From positions 3,702,501-3,766,500 of the forward strand of contig NZ_CP123229.1 in NCBI RefSeq assembly GCF_029855125.1: 64,000 nucleotides of DNA. Reading direction: 5' to 3'. The translations under genes were made by a program, and so were the position numbers. Under the pieces are notes generated by a model that worked only from the letters and a program-made list of their open reading frames with translations, did not search any database and had not been told where the DNA came from. This stretch comes from Methylocapsa sp. D3K7. GTDB taxonomy: Bacteria > Pseudomonadota > Alphaproteobacteria > Rhizobiales > Beijerinckiaceae. Shown piece by piece: positions 9,122 through 17,140 of the stretch (position 1 is the stretch's first letter; each line of letters begins with the position of its first letter).

Positions 9122-9353
9122 GGGTGAACCCTCTGGTGGATTTGGCCGCGCGATTGCACGCCAACCCCTCTGATGAAACCTGGCTCAAATGCTTAAATGA
9201 GGAGAAAGCTCTCGAAAAGCCCGCCTGCGGCAACGGCGGGGTGCGGCCATTCGCGCTTTTTGGGAAAATGTTCTAAGCAGATGCGCTGCGGTCAGGCGGC
9301 AGTCCGGCCAGTTCCTATCCCGTTCAGGTCCCGCTTACGGAATTTGAGACACT

Positions 9354-9815
9354 ATGCGTAAAGTCATCGGCGGCAAGCTTCATGGCATCCGCGTCACGGA
9401 AGCCAATCTCGATTATCACGGCTCAATTACGCTCGATCCGGAGCACTGCGAAGCCGCGGGTATTTTGCCGCTCGAATTCGTCGAAATCTGGAATAAGAAT
9501 TCCGGCGCCCGGATTTCGACCTATGTGATTTTGGGCGAGCGGGGATCGCGCTGCTGCATCGTCAATGGCGCCGCCGCACGCACCTGCCAGCCGGGAGACG
9601 AGCTTATCATTTGCAGCTCGGTCTATATGCCTGGCGAAAGCATCGCCGGGCATAGCCCAGCCGTCGTGACGCTCGACGCGAGCAACCACATCGATGAGAC
9701 TTTGCGTTATTCCGTCAGCATGGACGACGCGGGCCGCTACCGCTTCGCGATCCTCGATGAAGCAGGGACAGGGTTGAAAATTCCGTTGCGTTCCCGCTCG
9801 GGCAAAATGCGATAG
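9354..9815 (+). CDS. panD: Aspartate 1-decarboxylase proenzyme
   Basis: PanD makes beta-alanine from aspartate for pantothenate and CoA. It is a pyruvoyl enzyme that cleaves itself between Gly and Ser; the site is visible in [18 protein letters not shown] near residue 24. Other family marks are [11 protein letters not shown] (with the active-site Tyr) and [17 protein letters not shown]. At 153 residues it is about 25 longer than the common ~126-residue form; the extra C-terminal part (after about residue 120) is not needed for the fold and its role is unknown. Upstream 9122-9353 is about 230 bp with no gene, only a weak CCCGCC/GGCGGG hairpin at 9220-9240. The weak Shine-Dalgarno (CGGAATTTGAG) still fits ATG 9354. 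Confidence 0.93.
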   Translation: MRKVIGGKLHGIRVTEANLDYHGSITLDPEHCEAAGILPLEFVEIWNKNSGARISTYVILGERGSRCCIVNGAAARTCQPGDELIICSSVYMPGESIAGHSPAVVTLDASNHIDETLRYSVSMDDAGRYRFAILDEAGTGLKIPLRSRSGKMR

Positions 9816-9858
9816 CGTGCCCCCCTGGAGGGATGGTGTTTTCTTGATAAGCCCAATC

Positions 9859-9888
9859 TTGACTCTTTTTTTGCCGCGCACCCATATA
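9859..9888 (+). promoter_or_regulatory. Candidate housekeeping promoter of metX
   Basis: TTGACT (9859-9864) and CATATA (9883-9888) are separated by 18 bp and resemble -35 and -10 hexamers. They lie about 40 bp before the metX GTG. No other gene start uses this gap, so metX-metW is the likely target. No SAM-II-type aptamer is recognisable here. Confidence 0.45.
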
Positions 9889-9929
9889 ACGGAAATTATG
9901 TTCGTCATACCGGATGATCGGCAGGTTCC

Positions 9930-11126
9930 GTGCAATTCGTTTCGTTAAGCAAAACGGCGGGTCTTCGCGAGGTCGATGCGCCGAACAGCCTTGTTGTGCA
10001 TTTTGGCCCCGAGCGGCCGCTGAAGATGGAGGCGGGTGTCTCGCTCAGCCCCTTGACGATTGCCTATCAGACCTACGGCGAACTCAACGCCGCGAAGTCG
10101 AATGCCATCCTGGTCTGCCATGCCCTGACGGGTGATCAGCATGTCGCCAACGAACATCCGATCACCGGTAAAGCCGGCTGGTGGCACACGATGGTTGGGC
10201 CGGGCCGTCCAATCGACACCAACCGTTATTTCGTGATCGCTTCGAATGTCGTCGGCGGCTGCATGGGCACGACGGGGCCCGCTTCGCTCAATCCCGCGAC
10301 GGGCCGGCCCTATGGCCTCGATCTTCCTCTCGTCACGATCAAGGATATGGTGCGCGCGCAAGCCATGCTCATTGACCATCTTGGCGTCGACATGCTGTTT
10401 TGTATCGCTGGCGGTTCGATGGGCGGGATGCAGGTCTTGCAATGGGTGGCGACATTTCCCGACCGGGTTTTTTCGGCGATGCCGATTGCCACCGCCGCAC
10501 GGCACTCCTCGCAGAATATCGCCTTTCACGAGGTCGGCCGGCAAGCCGTCATGGCCGATCCGGATTGGCGGCAAGGGCGCTATCTTGAAGAAGGGGTCAT
10601 CCCGACCAAGGGCCTCGCCGTTGCTAGGATGGCGGCGCATATCACTTATTTGTCGGATGAGGCCTTGCAGAGCAAGTTCGGCCGCAAGCTGCAAGACCGG
10701 AGCGCCCCAACTTTTTCGTTTGATGCCGATTTTCAAATCGAAAACTATTTGCGGTATCAAGGCACGAGTTTTGTCGACCGCTTCGATGCGAATAGCTATC
10801 TCTATGTCACGCGGGCGTGCGATTATTTTGATCTTGCCGCTGATTACGGGGGCTCGCTTGCCTATGCCTTCAAAGGCTCCAAAAGCCGGTTTTGCGTCGT
10901 CTCCTTCAATTCCGACTGGCTCTATCCGACGCAGGCCTCGCGGGCGATCGTGCATGCCTTGAATGCGGGCGGCGCCTCGGTGTCCTTTGTCGATATCGAG
11001 ACCGATCGTGGCCATGACGCGTTCTTGCTGGAGACTCCCGAGTTCATCGCAACTTCGCGCGGGTTCCTCGATGCCGCCGCACGGGCACGCGGGATCGCGC
11101 CAGCCAAAAGCCCGGCGGGCCATTAA
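9930..11126 (+). CDS. metX: Homoserine O-acyltransferase (MetX family)
   Basis: MetX acylates homoserine for methionine synthesis. This alpha/beta-hydrolase-fold enzyme shows [20 protein letters not shown] near the N-terminus, the nucleophile elbow [13 protein letters not shown] (Ser near residue 163), [13 protein letters not shown] and the catalytic His in [12 protein letters not shown]. The start is GTG 9930 ([16 protein letters not shown]) and the length, 398, is normal. metW begins one base after its stop. Whether acetyl- or succinyl-CoA is used cannot be told from family membership alone; the O-succinylhomoserine-sulfhydrylase-like gene at the right end of the window leaves succinylation open. 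Confidence 0.93.
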   Translation: MQFVSLSKTAGLREVDAPNSLVVHFGPERPLKMEAGVSLSPLTIAYQTYGELNAAKSNAILVCHALTGDQHVANEHPITGKAGWWHTMVGPGRPIDTNRYFVIASNVVGGCMGTTGPASLNPATGRPYGLDLPLVTIKDMVRAQAMLIDHLGVDMLFCIAGGSMGGMQVLQWVATFPDRVFSAMPIATAARHSSQNIAFHEVGRQAVMADPDWRQGRYLEEGVIPTKGLAVARMAAHITYLSDEALQSKFGRKLQDRSAPTFSFDADFQIENYLRYQGTSFVDRFDANSYLYVTRACDYFDLAADYGGSLAYAFKGSKSRFCVVSFNSDWLYPTQASRAIVHALNAGGASVSFVDIETDRGHDAFLLETPEFIATSRGFLDAAARARGIAPAKSPAGH

Positions 11127-11127
11127 G

Positions 11128-11778
11128 GTGACGACCAAGACCGGCGTCAGCGATCTCAAGCCCATCGACGCAATTCCGGCGCGTGTCGATCTGCTGATCG
11201 TCGCTGATATGGTCGAGCCAAAAAGCCGCGTACTCGATGTCGGATGCGGCGATGGCACGTTGTTGCGGCTGCTCGCCGAAGAAAAACAAGTGGATGCGCG
11301 CGGCATCGAGCTTTCCCAGCGCGGCGTCAATGATTGTGTCGCCAAGGGGCTGTCGGTCATCCAGGGGGATGCCGACACCGATCTTGCAGGCTATCCTGAC
11401 AATGCCTTCGACTACGTCATTCTTTCGCAAACCTTGCAGGCGACACGCCAGCCGCGCAAAGTGCTCGAACAGATGCTGCGGATCGGCCGCCACGGGATCG
11501 TATCCTTTCCGAATTTCGGCCATTGGCGGATTCGCTGGCAAGTGGCGTTCGGCGGCCGCATGCCGCTCACTCGCAACCTTTCATGTTCCTGGTATGACAC
11601 GCCCAACATCCATTTTTGCACGATCGAGGATTTCATCGCGCTTGTGCAGGAGATCGATGCGCGGATCGAGCGTGGCGTAGCGCTCGACCACACGGGCAAG
11701 CCGCTACGTTACAGCGAGCCTTGGATTTGGAACTTGTTCGGCGAACAAGGCGTCTTCCGACTCACACGCAAGCGGTAA
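11128..11778 (+). CDS. metW: Methionine biosynthesis protein MetW
   Basis: MetW is a small SAM-methyltransferase-fold protein that is a genetic and physical partner of MetX in proteobacteria. The frame is open well upstream, but GTG 11128, two nucleotides after the metX TAA with AAGG overlapping, gives the family start TTKTGVSDLKPID and 216 residues. Motifs are RVLDVGCGDGTLLRLLAE, IQGDADTDLAGYPDNAFDYV, LSQTLQATRQP and SFPNFGHWRIRWQ, all typical of MetW. The near-zero spacing implies translational coupling with metX. Confidence 0.93.
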   Translation: MTTKTGVSDLKPIDAIPARVDLLIVADMVEPKSRVLDVGCGDGTLLRLLAEEKQVDARGIELSQRGVNDCVAKGLSVIQGDADTDLAGYPDNAFDYVILSQTLQATRQPRKVLEQMLRIGRHGIVSFPNFGHWRIRWQVAFGGRMPLTRNLSCSWYDTPNIHFCTIEDFIALVQEIDARIERGVALDHTGKPLRYSEPWIWNLFGEQGVFRLTRKR

Positions 11779-11804
11779 AGACATCAAGCGCAACTGCTTC
11801 AAGA

Positions 11805-12344
11805 TCAAGCGGGCCGCGTCGAATTTTCCCGCTCGATCGATTCAGTGATGATGCGCCGCGCTTCCTCGGCATCGCCCCAACGCTCGATCTTGACCCATTT
11901 GCCCGGTTCGAGATCCTTGTAGTGAGCAAAGAAATGCTCGAATTGATGCAAGGTAATCTCTGGCAGATCGGTGTAATTGTGGACGTTCTCGTAACGCTTG
12001 GTAAGCCTTGCGGAAGGGACAGCGACGATTTTTTCGTCCATGCCCGCTTCATCGCACATGAAAAGCACGCCGACTGGCTTACAGCTTAACATCGCACCGG
12101 GGACAATCGCCCGCGTATTGGCGACGATCACATCGCAAGGGTCGCCGTCGCCGGACAAAGTATGCGGGATAAATCCGTAATTGCCGGGGTATCGCATCGA
12201 GGTATAGAGAAAACGGTCAACGAACAGGACGCCTGCTTCTTTATTTAATTCATATTTGATCGGCTCGCCGCCAATCGGAACTTCAATAAGAACATTGATG
12301 TCATGCGGAGGATTGATACCTACGGGAATTGCGTCAAGAAGCAT
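11805..12344 (-). CDS. ppa: Inorganic pyrophosphatase
   Basis: This family I soluble pyrophosphatase hydrolyses PPi to phosphate and pulls biosynthetic reactions forward. ATG 12344 follows TTTTGGAGAACGATTT, a good ribosome binding site, and gives 179 residues. The product shows the metal-binding signature [27 protein letters not shown], the substrate lysine in [10 protein letters not shown], and a C-terminal [13 protein letters not shown] segment. It is convergent with metW. The longer frame to 12416 has no Shine-Dalgarno. Confidence 0.95.
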   Translation of the reverse strand: MLLDAIPVGINPPHDINVLIEVPIGGEPIKYELNKEAGVLFVDRFLYTSMRYPGNYGFIPHTLSGDGDPCDVIVANTRAIVPGAMLSCKPVGVLFMCDEAGMDEKIVAVPSARLTKRYENVHNYTDLPEITLHQFEHFFAHYKDLEPGKWVKIERWGDAEEARRIITESIERENSTRPA

Positions 12345-12561
12345 AAATCGTTCTCCAAAACTTCTATCCAAATAGTTCCATGATCGCACTTTGAGTGCCA
12401 GAGGGCGGCAGGGCAATGGATCGTGAAACCGATCTCCACTGTACTGCGGAGATTACGGTGCGAATGCCTCTTCCAAATGACGAACAAGTCGCCGCGAATC
12501 TTCTATGCAAGTTTTCAGGCGAAAAATGCGAGGCATCATGAGGGGAGCGCGGCCGGCGGAA

Positions 12562-13068
12562 TTAGTCGAACGCAAACGCCACCCGGGCGCGGATTTCCGA
12601 TCCGAATCGCTCGCTTGCCTGGCGTATGTTTTTGCCGCCGAGCTTCGTGTAGAATTGCACGGCCCGCTCATTGTCAGCCAAGGCCCAAACGAGAAACGAC
12701 GCGTAGCCGTGTCCGGCGAGATCCTTGCGGGCGACATCAAAGAGACGAGTACCAAATCCAAGCCCTTGAAACTCAGGCGCGATATAGAGTTCGAAAATCT
12801 CGCCGCCAAAATGCAGGGATGGCACGCGGTTGCGGCCATAGCTTGCATAACCGCCGATCGTTTCGTCGAAATCAAGGACCAAAAGACGCGACCCCCGGAC
12901 GATGGCGGAGTGCCACCAGCGAGGCCCCCGGCGGGCGATCATTTGTTCAAGCTCACGGCCAGGAATGAGGCCGCGATAGGCATCCCGCCATGCGGCGTCA
13001 TGCACTCCGGCGATGCCCTCGGCATCGCCTTCTCGCGCATTCCGGATGGTGATGACTGTCTCGATCAT
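12562..13068 (-). CDS. GNAT-family N-acetyltransferase
   Basis: The 168-residue product has the GNAT acetyl-CoA fold: ITIRNAREGDAEGIAGVH at the N-terminus, the beta4/motif A core ELYIAPEFQGLGFGTRLFD with the pyrophosphate-binding Q/R-x-x-G-x-G/A loop, and motif B ADNERAVQFYTKLGG. The substrate is unknown. The gene stands alone on the minus strand between ppa and the O-antigen-ligase-like gene. Confidence 0.85.
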   Translation of the reverse strand: MIETVITIRNAREGDAEGIAGVHDAAWRDAYRGLIPGRELEQMIARRGPRWWHSAIVRGSRLLVLDFDETIGGYASYGRNRVPSLHFGGEIFELYIAPEFQGLGFGTRLFDVARKDLAGHGYASFLVWALADNERAVQFYTKLGGKNIRQASERFGSEIRARVAFAFD

Positions 13069-13227
13069 CCCGCAATGTTAAGTCCGCTTGGCCTCCCGCC
13101 GCAAGACTTCTTTCACGATTCTTATGAAAAGTGCCTGCTACCATTGCATACGGGTCACGCTGCTCCATCTCCGGACAAGGTGTTGCCTCTGGATTGCCGT
13201 CCGGTGATCACGAATTCGCGATTTTTG

Positions 13228-14607
13228 TTAGGGCATCGAGGCGGCGGCTTTGGAAATTGTGCCCCTGTCTTGACTCGGACCCGGGGTGTCCGGCTCGATC
13301 GAACGAATCGCCTGGGCGTCCAGCCGGTGCGCTTTCTCGATTCCCTTCAGCAAGAGGGCAAAGGCAATAGCGTCGCAATTGAGCAAGGTCACCCACCAGA
13401 TTTGCGCTGTTGCGATGCCGAGGAAAGCGATCGTCAAGATCGCGACGAGACCGGCGAGCAGCGCCGGAGCCGCCTTCGCCGCGATGCCCCCGGCGCTCCG
13501 GAAAACCAGCATGACGAGTGCTGTCAGGCCAGCGGCGCCGGCAAGGCCAAGGTCATACCAGACCACGAATAAAAGGCTCCTCGGCGCGCGTTCCGGCAAG
13601 TAGCCGTAAGTCAACCCTTGATGCACGAAATCGAAGCCATGCCCCGTGATGAGGCGCGGCCATTGCGAGACGATAAGATCGTTCCAGATGAGCATCGGCG
13701 CCGAGCCGGAGCCCGCCTCGATCCCGGTCAGGTGAAGGATCCAGCGGTAGAGCAAGGGGAGAAGGGGCGCCAAAAGAATCAGCGGCCCAAAGAGCCACGC
13801 GAGAATCCGCCCAGTCCGAACGGGGCCGGACATGGCCACGGCGAAAGTGAAGGCGGCAGCACCCGTCGCCAGAAGCGCAATCTGAGCAAATCCAGCAAGT
13901 GCCACGGCGGCAGCGAGAACGGCAAGAATCGCCGCGCTGATCCAATGTTCGCGAAAGGACAAGACTCCAAGCGCCGGCCAAACGAGGACGATCGAGGTGA
14001 TCATCGAACGTTCGAACAATGTCTCGTCGAACTCGAATCCATCCAAAAACCAGACCGAGCCAAACAAGGCGAGCACGAGTGTTGCCGCGCTTGCCATGGC
14101 AAGGCCAGCGGGCAGCAGGTAAAGGTCGAGGGGTTTGGTCTTCCGCGGGAGATAGACCGCGACCAGCACCGCGAGGAACGTGGTGATCGAGGATTTCAAA
14201 AACCGGCCCGCCGCTTCCTCGGGGAACGGAGTCCAGAGCAAGGAGAGACAGGCCCAGAACGTTAGAAACAGCGCCGCCCCGCCCGCCGGGGAAATCAGCA
14301 CGGAACGCAGCCTCCGGCCGCCATGCCGGGGCCCGTCGAGGATTGCGCCAATCAAGATCAAGGCGCCGCCGACCGGAAGCAGGACATACATCGCACCGCG
14401 CCAAAAGACCCCGGTGCATGGCATGACGATGAACAGAGTAGCCAAGCCAAGACGGATCAGGAGCCGCGAAGCCGCCTCGGCGGGCGTATCACTTGATTGT
14501 AGGGCGACGGACATGGCCTCCGCTTCATCAGTAGGCCGGATGGCCAGAATTCGTTCGAACTCCGTCCCGGACACGCCCTTATGCCGCGATTGCGCCATAG
14601 CACTCAA
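13228..14607 (-). CDS. O-antigen ligase/polymerase-like membrane protein (Wzy_C type)
   Basis: The 459-residue protein is almost entirely hydrophobic, with about ten or more predicted membrane spans starting near residue 48 (RLLIRLGLATLFIVMPCTGV). It has the long periplasmic loop typical of the O-antigen ligase/ExoQ superfamily, here around LTGHGFDFVHQGLTYGYLP in the C-terminal third, where the conserved H-N/H-x4-E/G-type motif usually sits. The likely role is polymerising or ligating lipid-linked polysaccharide at the outer face of the inner membrane. No glycosyltransferase cluster is adjacent. Start ATG 14607 is the first in frame; a start at the MSVALQSSD methionine is possible. Confidence 0.75.
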   Translation of the reverse strand: MSAMAQSRHKGVSGTEFERILAIRPTDEAEAMSVALQSSDTPAEAASRLLIRLGLATLFIVMPCTGVFWRGAMYVLLPVGGALILIGAILDGPRHGGRRLRSVLISPAGGAALFLTFWACLSLLWTPFPEEAAGRFLKSSITTFLAVLVAVYLPRKTKPLDLYLLPAGLAMASAATLVLALFGSVWFLDGFEFDETLFERSMITSIVLVWPALGVLSFREHWISAAILAVLAAAVALAGFAQIALLATGAAAFTFAVAMSGPVRTGRILAWLFGPLILLAPLLPLLYRWILHLTGIEAGSGSAPMLIWNDLIVSQWPRLITGHGFDFVHQGLTYGYLPERAPRSLLFVVWYDLGLAGAAGLTALVMLVFRSAGGIAAKAAPALLAGLVAILTIAFLGIATAQIWWVTLLNCDAIAFALLLKGIEKAHRLDAQAIRSIEPDTPGPSQDRGTISKAAASMP

Positions 14608-14809
14608 GCGGGAAGGGTCGCAAAAAATGAAAGCAGCCTATAAACAGAAGGCCGTATCGATCAAGAATAACCTATATTCGTAATCATTTTTTATCAAGAC
14701 GTATAAGCAAGGGCCCGAAAAGTATAACCCGCCTTGCCGGTTTCAACAAATTCCGACCTGATCATTAAAGCATTTCGCGGCCGCGCCGCCCGCCGGAAAC
14801 CTGTTTCGT

Positions 14810-15553
14810 TCAAATCCCGCCGCGCGCAAGTTTTTTCTCGGCTTCCTCGATCGCTTGCGGTGTGCCCACGTGAAACCAGAGCCCCTCCAGTCTTCGGCCG
14901 AACAGGCGTCCGGTCTTGGCCGCCTCGAAGAAAAATGGGGCGAGCGGAAAAATATCCCGGGTCTCGGCCTCGAAAAGCCCGGGCTTGACGATGGCGACGC
15001 CAGTATACACGAAAGGTGCTGCTTCGCGTTCCGGCCGCCGCGTCAAGCGGCCGTCGGGCGCCATGTTAAAGTCACCTGGCGAATCAACCCCAACACTCGC
15101 GGCGGCGGCGGCGACGAGCAGCAAGATATCCATTTTCTCCGAATCCCACGCCGCGGCAAGGTTTTGAAGATTGTCGGCCGGCCCTTCGACCCAGAAGGCA
15201 TCGGTGTTGGACAGAAAAAATGGCTCTGGCCCAAGCAAGGGCAGGACCTTGGCGATGCCGCCGCCCTGATCGAGAAGCTTTTCGCGCTCATCCGAAATCA
15301 GGATCTTCGGAGTTTTACGGGCCGCAAGATGTGCTTCGATCTGGCCGGCCAGATAATGCACGTTGACGATCGCCATATCGACGCCGGCCGCGGCGAACCT
15401 ATCGAGCGTGTGGTCGATCAGCGGCTTGCCCGCGACAGCGACCAATGGTTTTGGCAGGCGGTCGGTCAAGGGCCGCATCCGCGTCCCTAATCCCGCGGCG
15501 AAAACCATGGCTTTGGCGGGCAAAAAAGGGGACATCCAGGCACTCGTTGCCAA
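14810..15553 (-). CDS. murU: MurU-like N-acetylmuramate 1-phosphate uridylyltransferase
   Basis: This sugar-1-phosphate nucleotidyltransferase has the signature AAGLGTRMRPLTDRLPKPL, the strand VNVHYLAGQIEAHL, ISDEREKLLDQGGGIAKVLP and SNTDAFWVEG with the metal aspartate. At 247 residues it is the short MurU type, without the left-handed helix domain of GlmU or RmlA. It lies 30 bp downstream of an AmgK-type kinase domain on the same strand. AmgK followed by MurU is the known cell-wall recycling shortcut that turns MurNAc into UDP-MurNAc without passing through GlcNAc-6-P. Mannose-1-P guanylyltransferase is a common mis-annotation of this family; the kinase neighbour favours MurU. Confidence 0.85.
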   Translation of the reverse strand: MATSAWMSPFLPAKAMVFAAGLGTRMRPLTDRLPKPLVAVAGKPLIDHTLDRFAAAGVDMAIVNVHYLAGQIEAHLAARKTPKILISDEREKLLDQGGGIAKVLPLLGPEPFFLSNTDAFWVEGPADNLQNLAAAWDSEKMDILLLVAAAAASVGVDSPGDFNMAPDGRLTRRPEREAAPFVYTGVAIVKPGLFEAETRDIFPLAPFFFEAAKTGRLFGRRLEGLWFHVGTPQAIEEAEKKLARGGI

Positions 15554-15583
15554 TTGTTGCGGCGGCTTTCCGCAGCTGCATGA

Positions 15584-17140
15584 TTAAGGCGCGGCGCTAA
15601 AGATGGGCTGCAGATACTCTTCATACCAGAATTTCAGTTCCGCCAAAGCGGGGTGCCCTAGATTTTTAGCCAGATATCTTTCGACGCGCGGCAGATGCAC
15701 AAGATATTGGGGTTTCTGATCGCGCTCGTCGAGACGCGCAAAAATGCCAAGGATTTTCGTCGCTCGCTGCGCCCCCAAGATCGCATAGGCGCGGGCAAAA
15801 CCCGCCGTGTCAAAACTCGCATCGGCCTCGCGCCGCAGCCGGGCATAGTATGAAAGCAGCCGCAATTCCATGTCCTGTGGGACATCGACACGGGCGTCCT
15901 GCAAAAGCGAGACGACGTCATAAGCAGGATGGCCTAGAACACAGTCCTGAAAATCGATAATTCCCATGCGGGCGATGCCCTCGCGCCCGGCAAGCCAGAT
16001 GAGATTTGGTGAATGATAATCACGCAGGGTCCAAGTCGGCCGCGCGGCGAGAATATTCTGAACCGAGTGACGCCAAAGATTGACGAAAGTCGCCTTTGCA
16101 CCGGAGGCGACTTGCACGCAGGCAATAGAGGGCAGATACCAATCAAGCAGCAGTTCGGCTTCGATGGAAAGTGCATCGACATCATAAACTGGAATCCGGT
16201 ACGTCTCATCATCGGTGACAGGCAAGGTATCGGAAAGACTGGCACCGTGCAGATGCGCGAGCGCGGCGAGCGCGACAGCATAGCGTTCCTCGATGACACC
16301 GGTTTCTGAGGTTACCGGGTCACCGCCGAGATCCTCGATGACGGCCAGCCCAGCATCGAGATCAAAGGCAAGGATTTCGGGCGCCGACAGACCCTGCGCG
16401 CGCAAGCCCTTGCCGACCGCGATAAACGGCCTGATATCCTCGGCGAGTTTGGCGATTGCGCTATAGGATTTGCCATAGCGAACAGGCGGCCCATCCGGGC
16501 GGGGCGGGGAAATCATCAAAATCGCGGTTTCGCCCCCCGCCTTGACCAACCGCTCATAGCTTCTCGCCGACGCGTCGCCCTGCATGAAAATACGCTCGGC
16601 GCCGCTCCAGCCGCTGTGTTCGAGAAGCTCGTGCACCGCCTTGGCGCGCGCCAGCCGAGCCGCGAAAGATCCGGTTCCGGTCAGGGTGACGGCGCGGAAG
16701 CCCAGGCCCTTGGCTTGATCGAGCTGCAACTCGATATCGAGCCGGCTGGGATCGAGAAAGCCACCCGCGCGTTCGGGCCATTCGACAAGCACAAGGGCGC
16801 CATCGCAAGCCTCTTCAAAACCCAGTTCGGTAAGTTCGCGCGGCGTCTCGATCCGGTAAAAATCAGCATGAACGATGGGGAAGTTCAAGCCTTCGTAGAT
16901 TTGCATCAAGGTGAAGGCCGGGCTCGGCACCTCGATGTCGTCCTCTCCGGTCAGCATCCGGATGAGCGCGCGTGCGAAGGCTGTCTTTCCAGCGCCAAGG
17001 CCTCCCGACAAGGTCACGAGATCGCCGGGGCCGGCAAGCGCGGCGACATCGGCGGCAAGTCCAAGGATCGCGCCCTCGTCTTCGAGATCGCGCCGCCAGA
17101 TCGTTTCGGAATCGGATGCCCGTGTCGTTCCGGCGGTCAT
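15584..17140 (-). CDS. tsaE-amgK: TsaE-AmgK fusion: tRNA t6A ATPase subunit joined to anomeric sugar kinase
   Basis: Residues ~1-165 are TsaE, the ATPase partner of TsaBD that completes t6A37 tRNA modification; Walker A is SGGLGAGKTAFARAL and the VHADFYRIETPRELTELGF segment is typical. Residues ~175-510 are an aminoglycoside-phosphotransferase-fold kinase with GDASARSYERLV, the Brenner-like loop LRDYHSPNLIWL and the metal-binding IIDFQDCVLGHPAYDV, matching AmgK, the MurNAc/GlcNAc anomeric kinase. MTAGTTRASDSETIW at 17140 overlaps the divL stop as ATGA, implying coupled translation. The same kind of fusion is annotated in other alphaproteobacteria. It gives 518 residues and precedes murU. Confidence 0.88.
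   Translation of the reverse strand: MTAGTTRASDSETIWRRDLEDEGAILGLAADVAALAGPGDLVTLSGGLGAGKTAFARALIRMLTGEDDIEVPSPAFTLMQIYEGLNFPIVHADFYRIETPRELTELGFEEACDGALVLVEWPERAGGFLDPSRLDIELQLDQAKGLGFRAVTLTGTGSFAARLARAKAVHELLEHSGWSGAERIFMQGDASARSYERLVKAGGETAILMISPPRPDGPPVRYGKSYSAIAKLAEDIRPFIAVGKGLRAQGLSAPEILAFDLDAGLAVIEDLGGDPVTSETGVIEERYAVALAALAHLHGASLSDTLPVTDDETYRIPVYDVDALSIEAELLLDWYLPSIACVQVASGAKATFVNLWRHSVQNILAARPTWTLRDYHSPNLIWLAGREGIARMGIIDFQDCVLGHPAYDVVSLLQDARVDVPQDMELRLLSYYARLRREADASFDTAGFARAYAILGAQRATKILGIFARLDERDQKPQYLVHLPRVERYLAKNLGHPALAELKFWYEEYLQPIFSAAP

Noticed and set aside
9816..9929. SAM-II-type riboswitch upstream of metX
   Set aside because: Alphaproteobacterial methionine genes often have one, but the conserved aptamer segments are not recognisable here. 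Only promoter-like hexamers are seen. The region before metZ (63347-63602) was checked too, with the same result.
14860..14880. Second parS-like site (CCCACGTGAAACCA) inside murU
   Set aside because: Only the right half matches; the left half departs at several positions and it lies in coding sequence.
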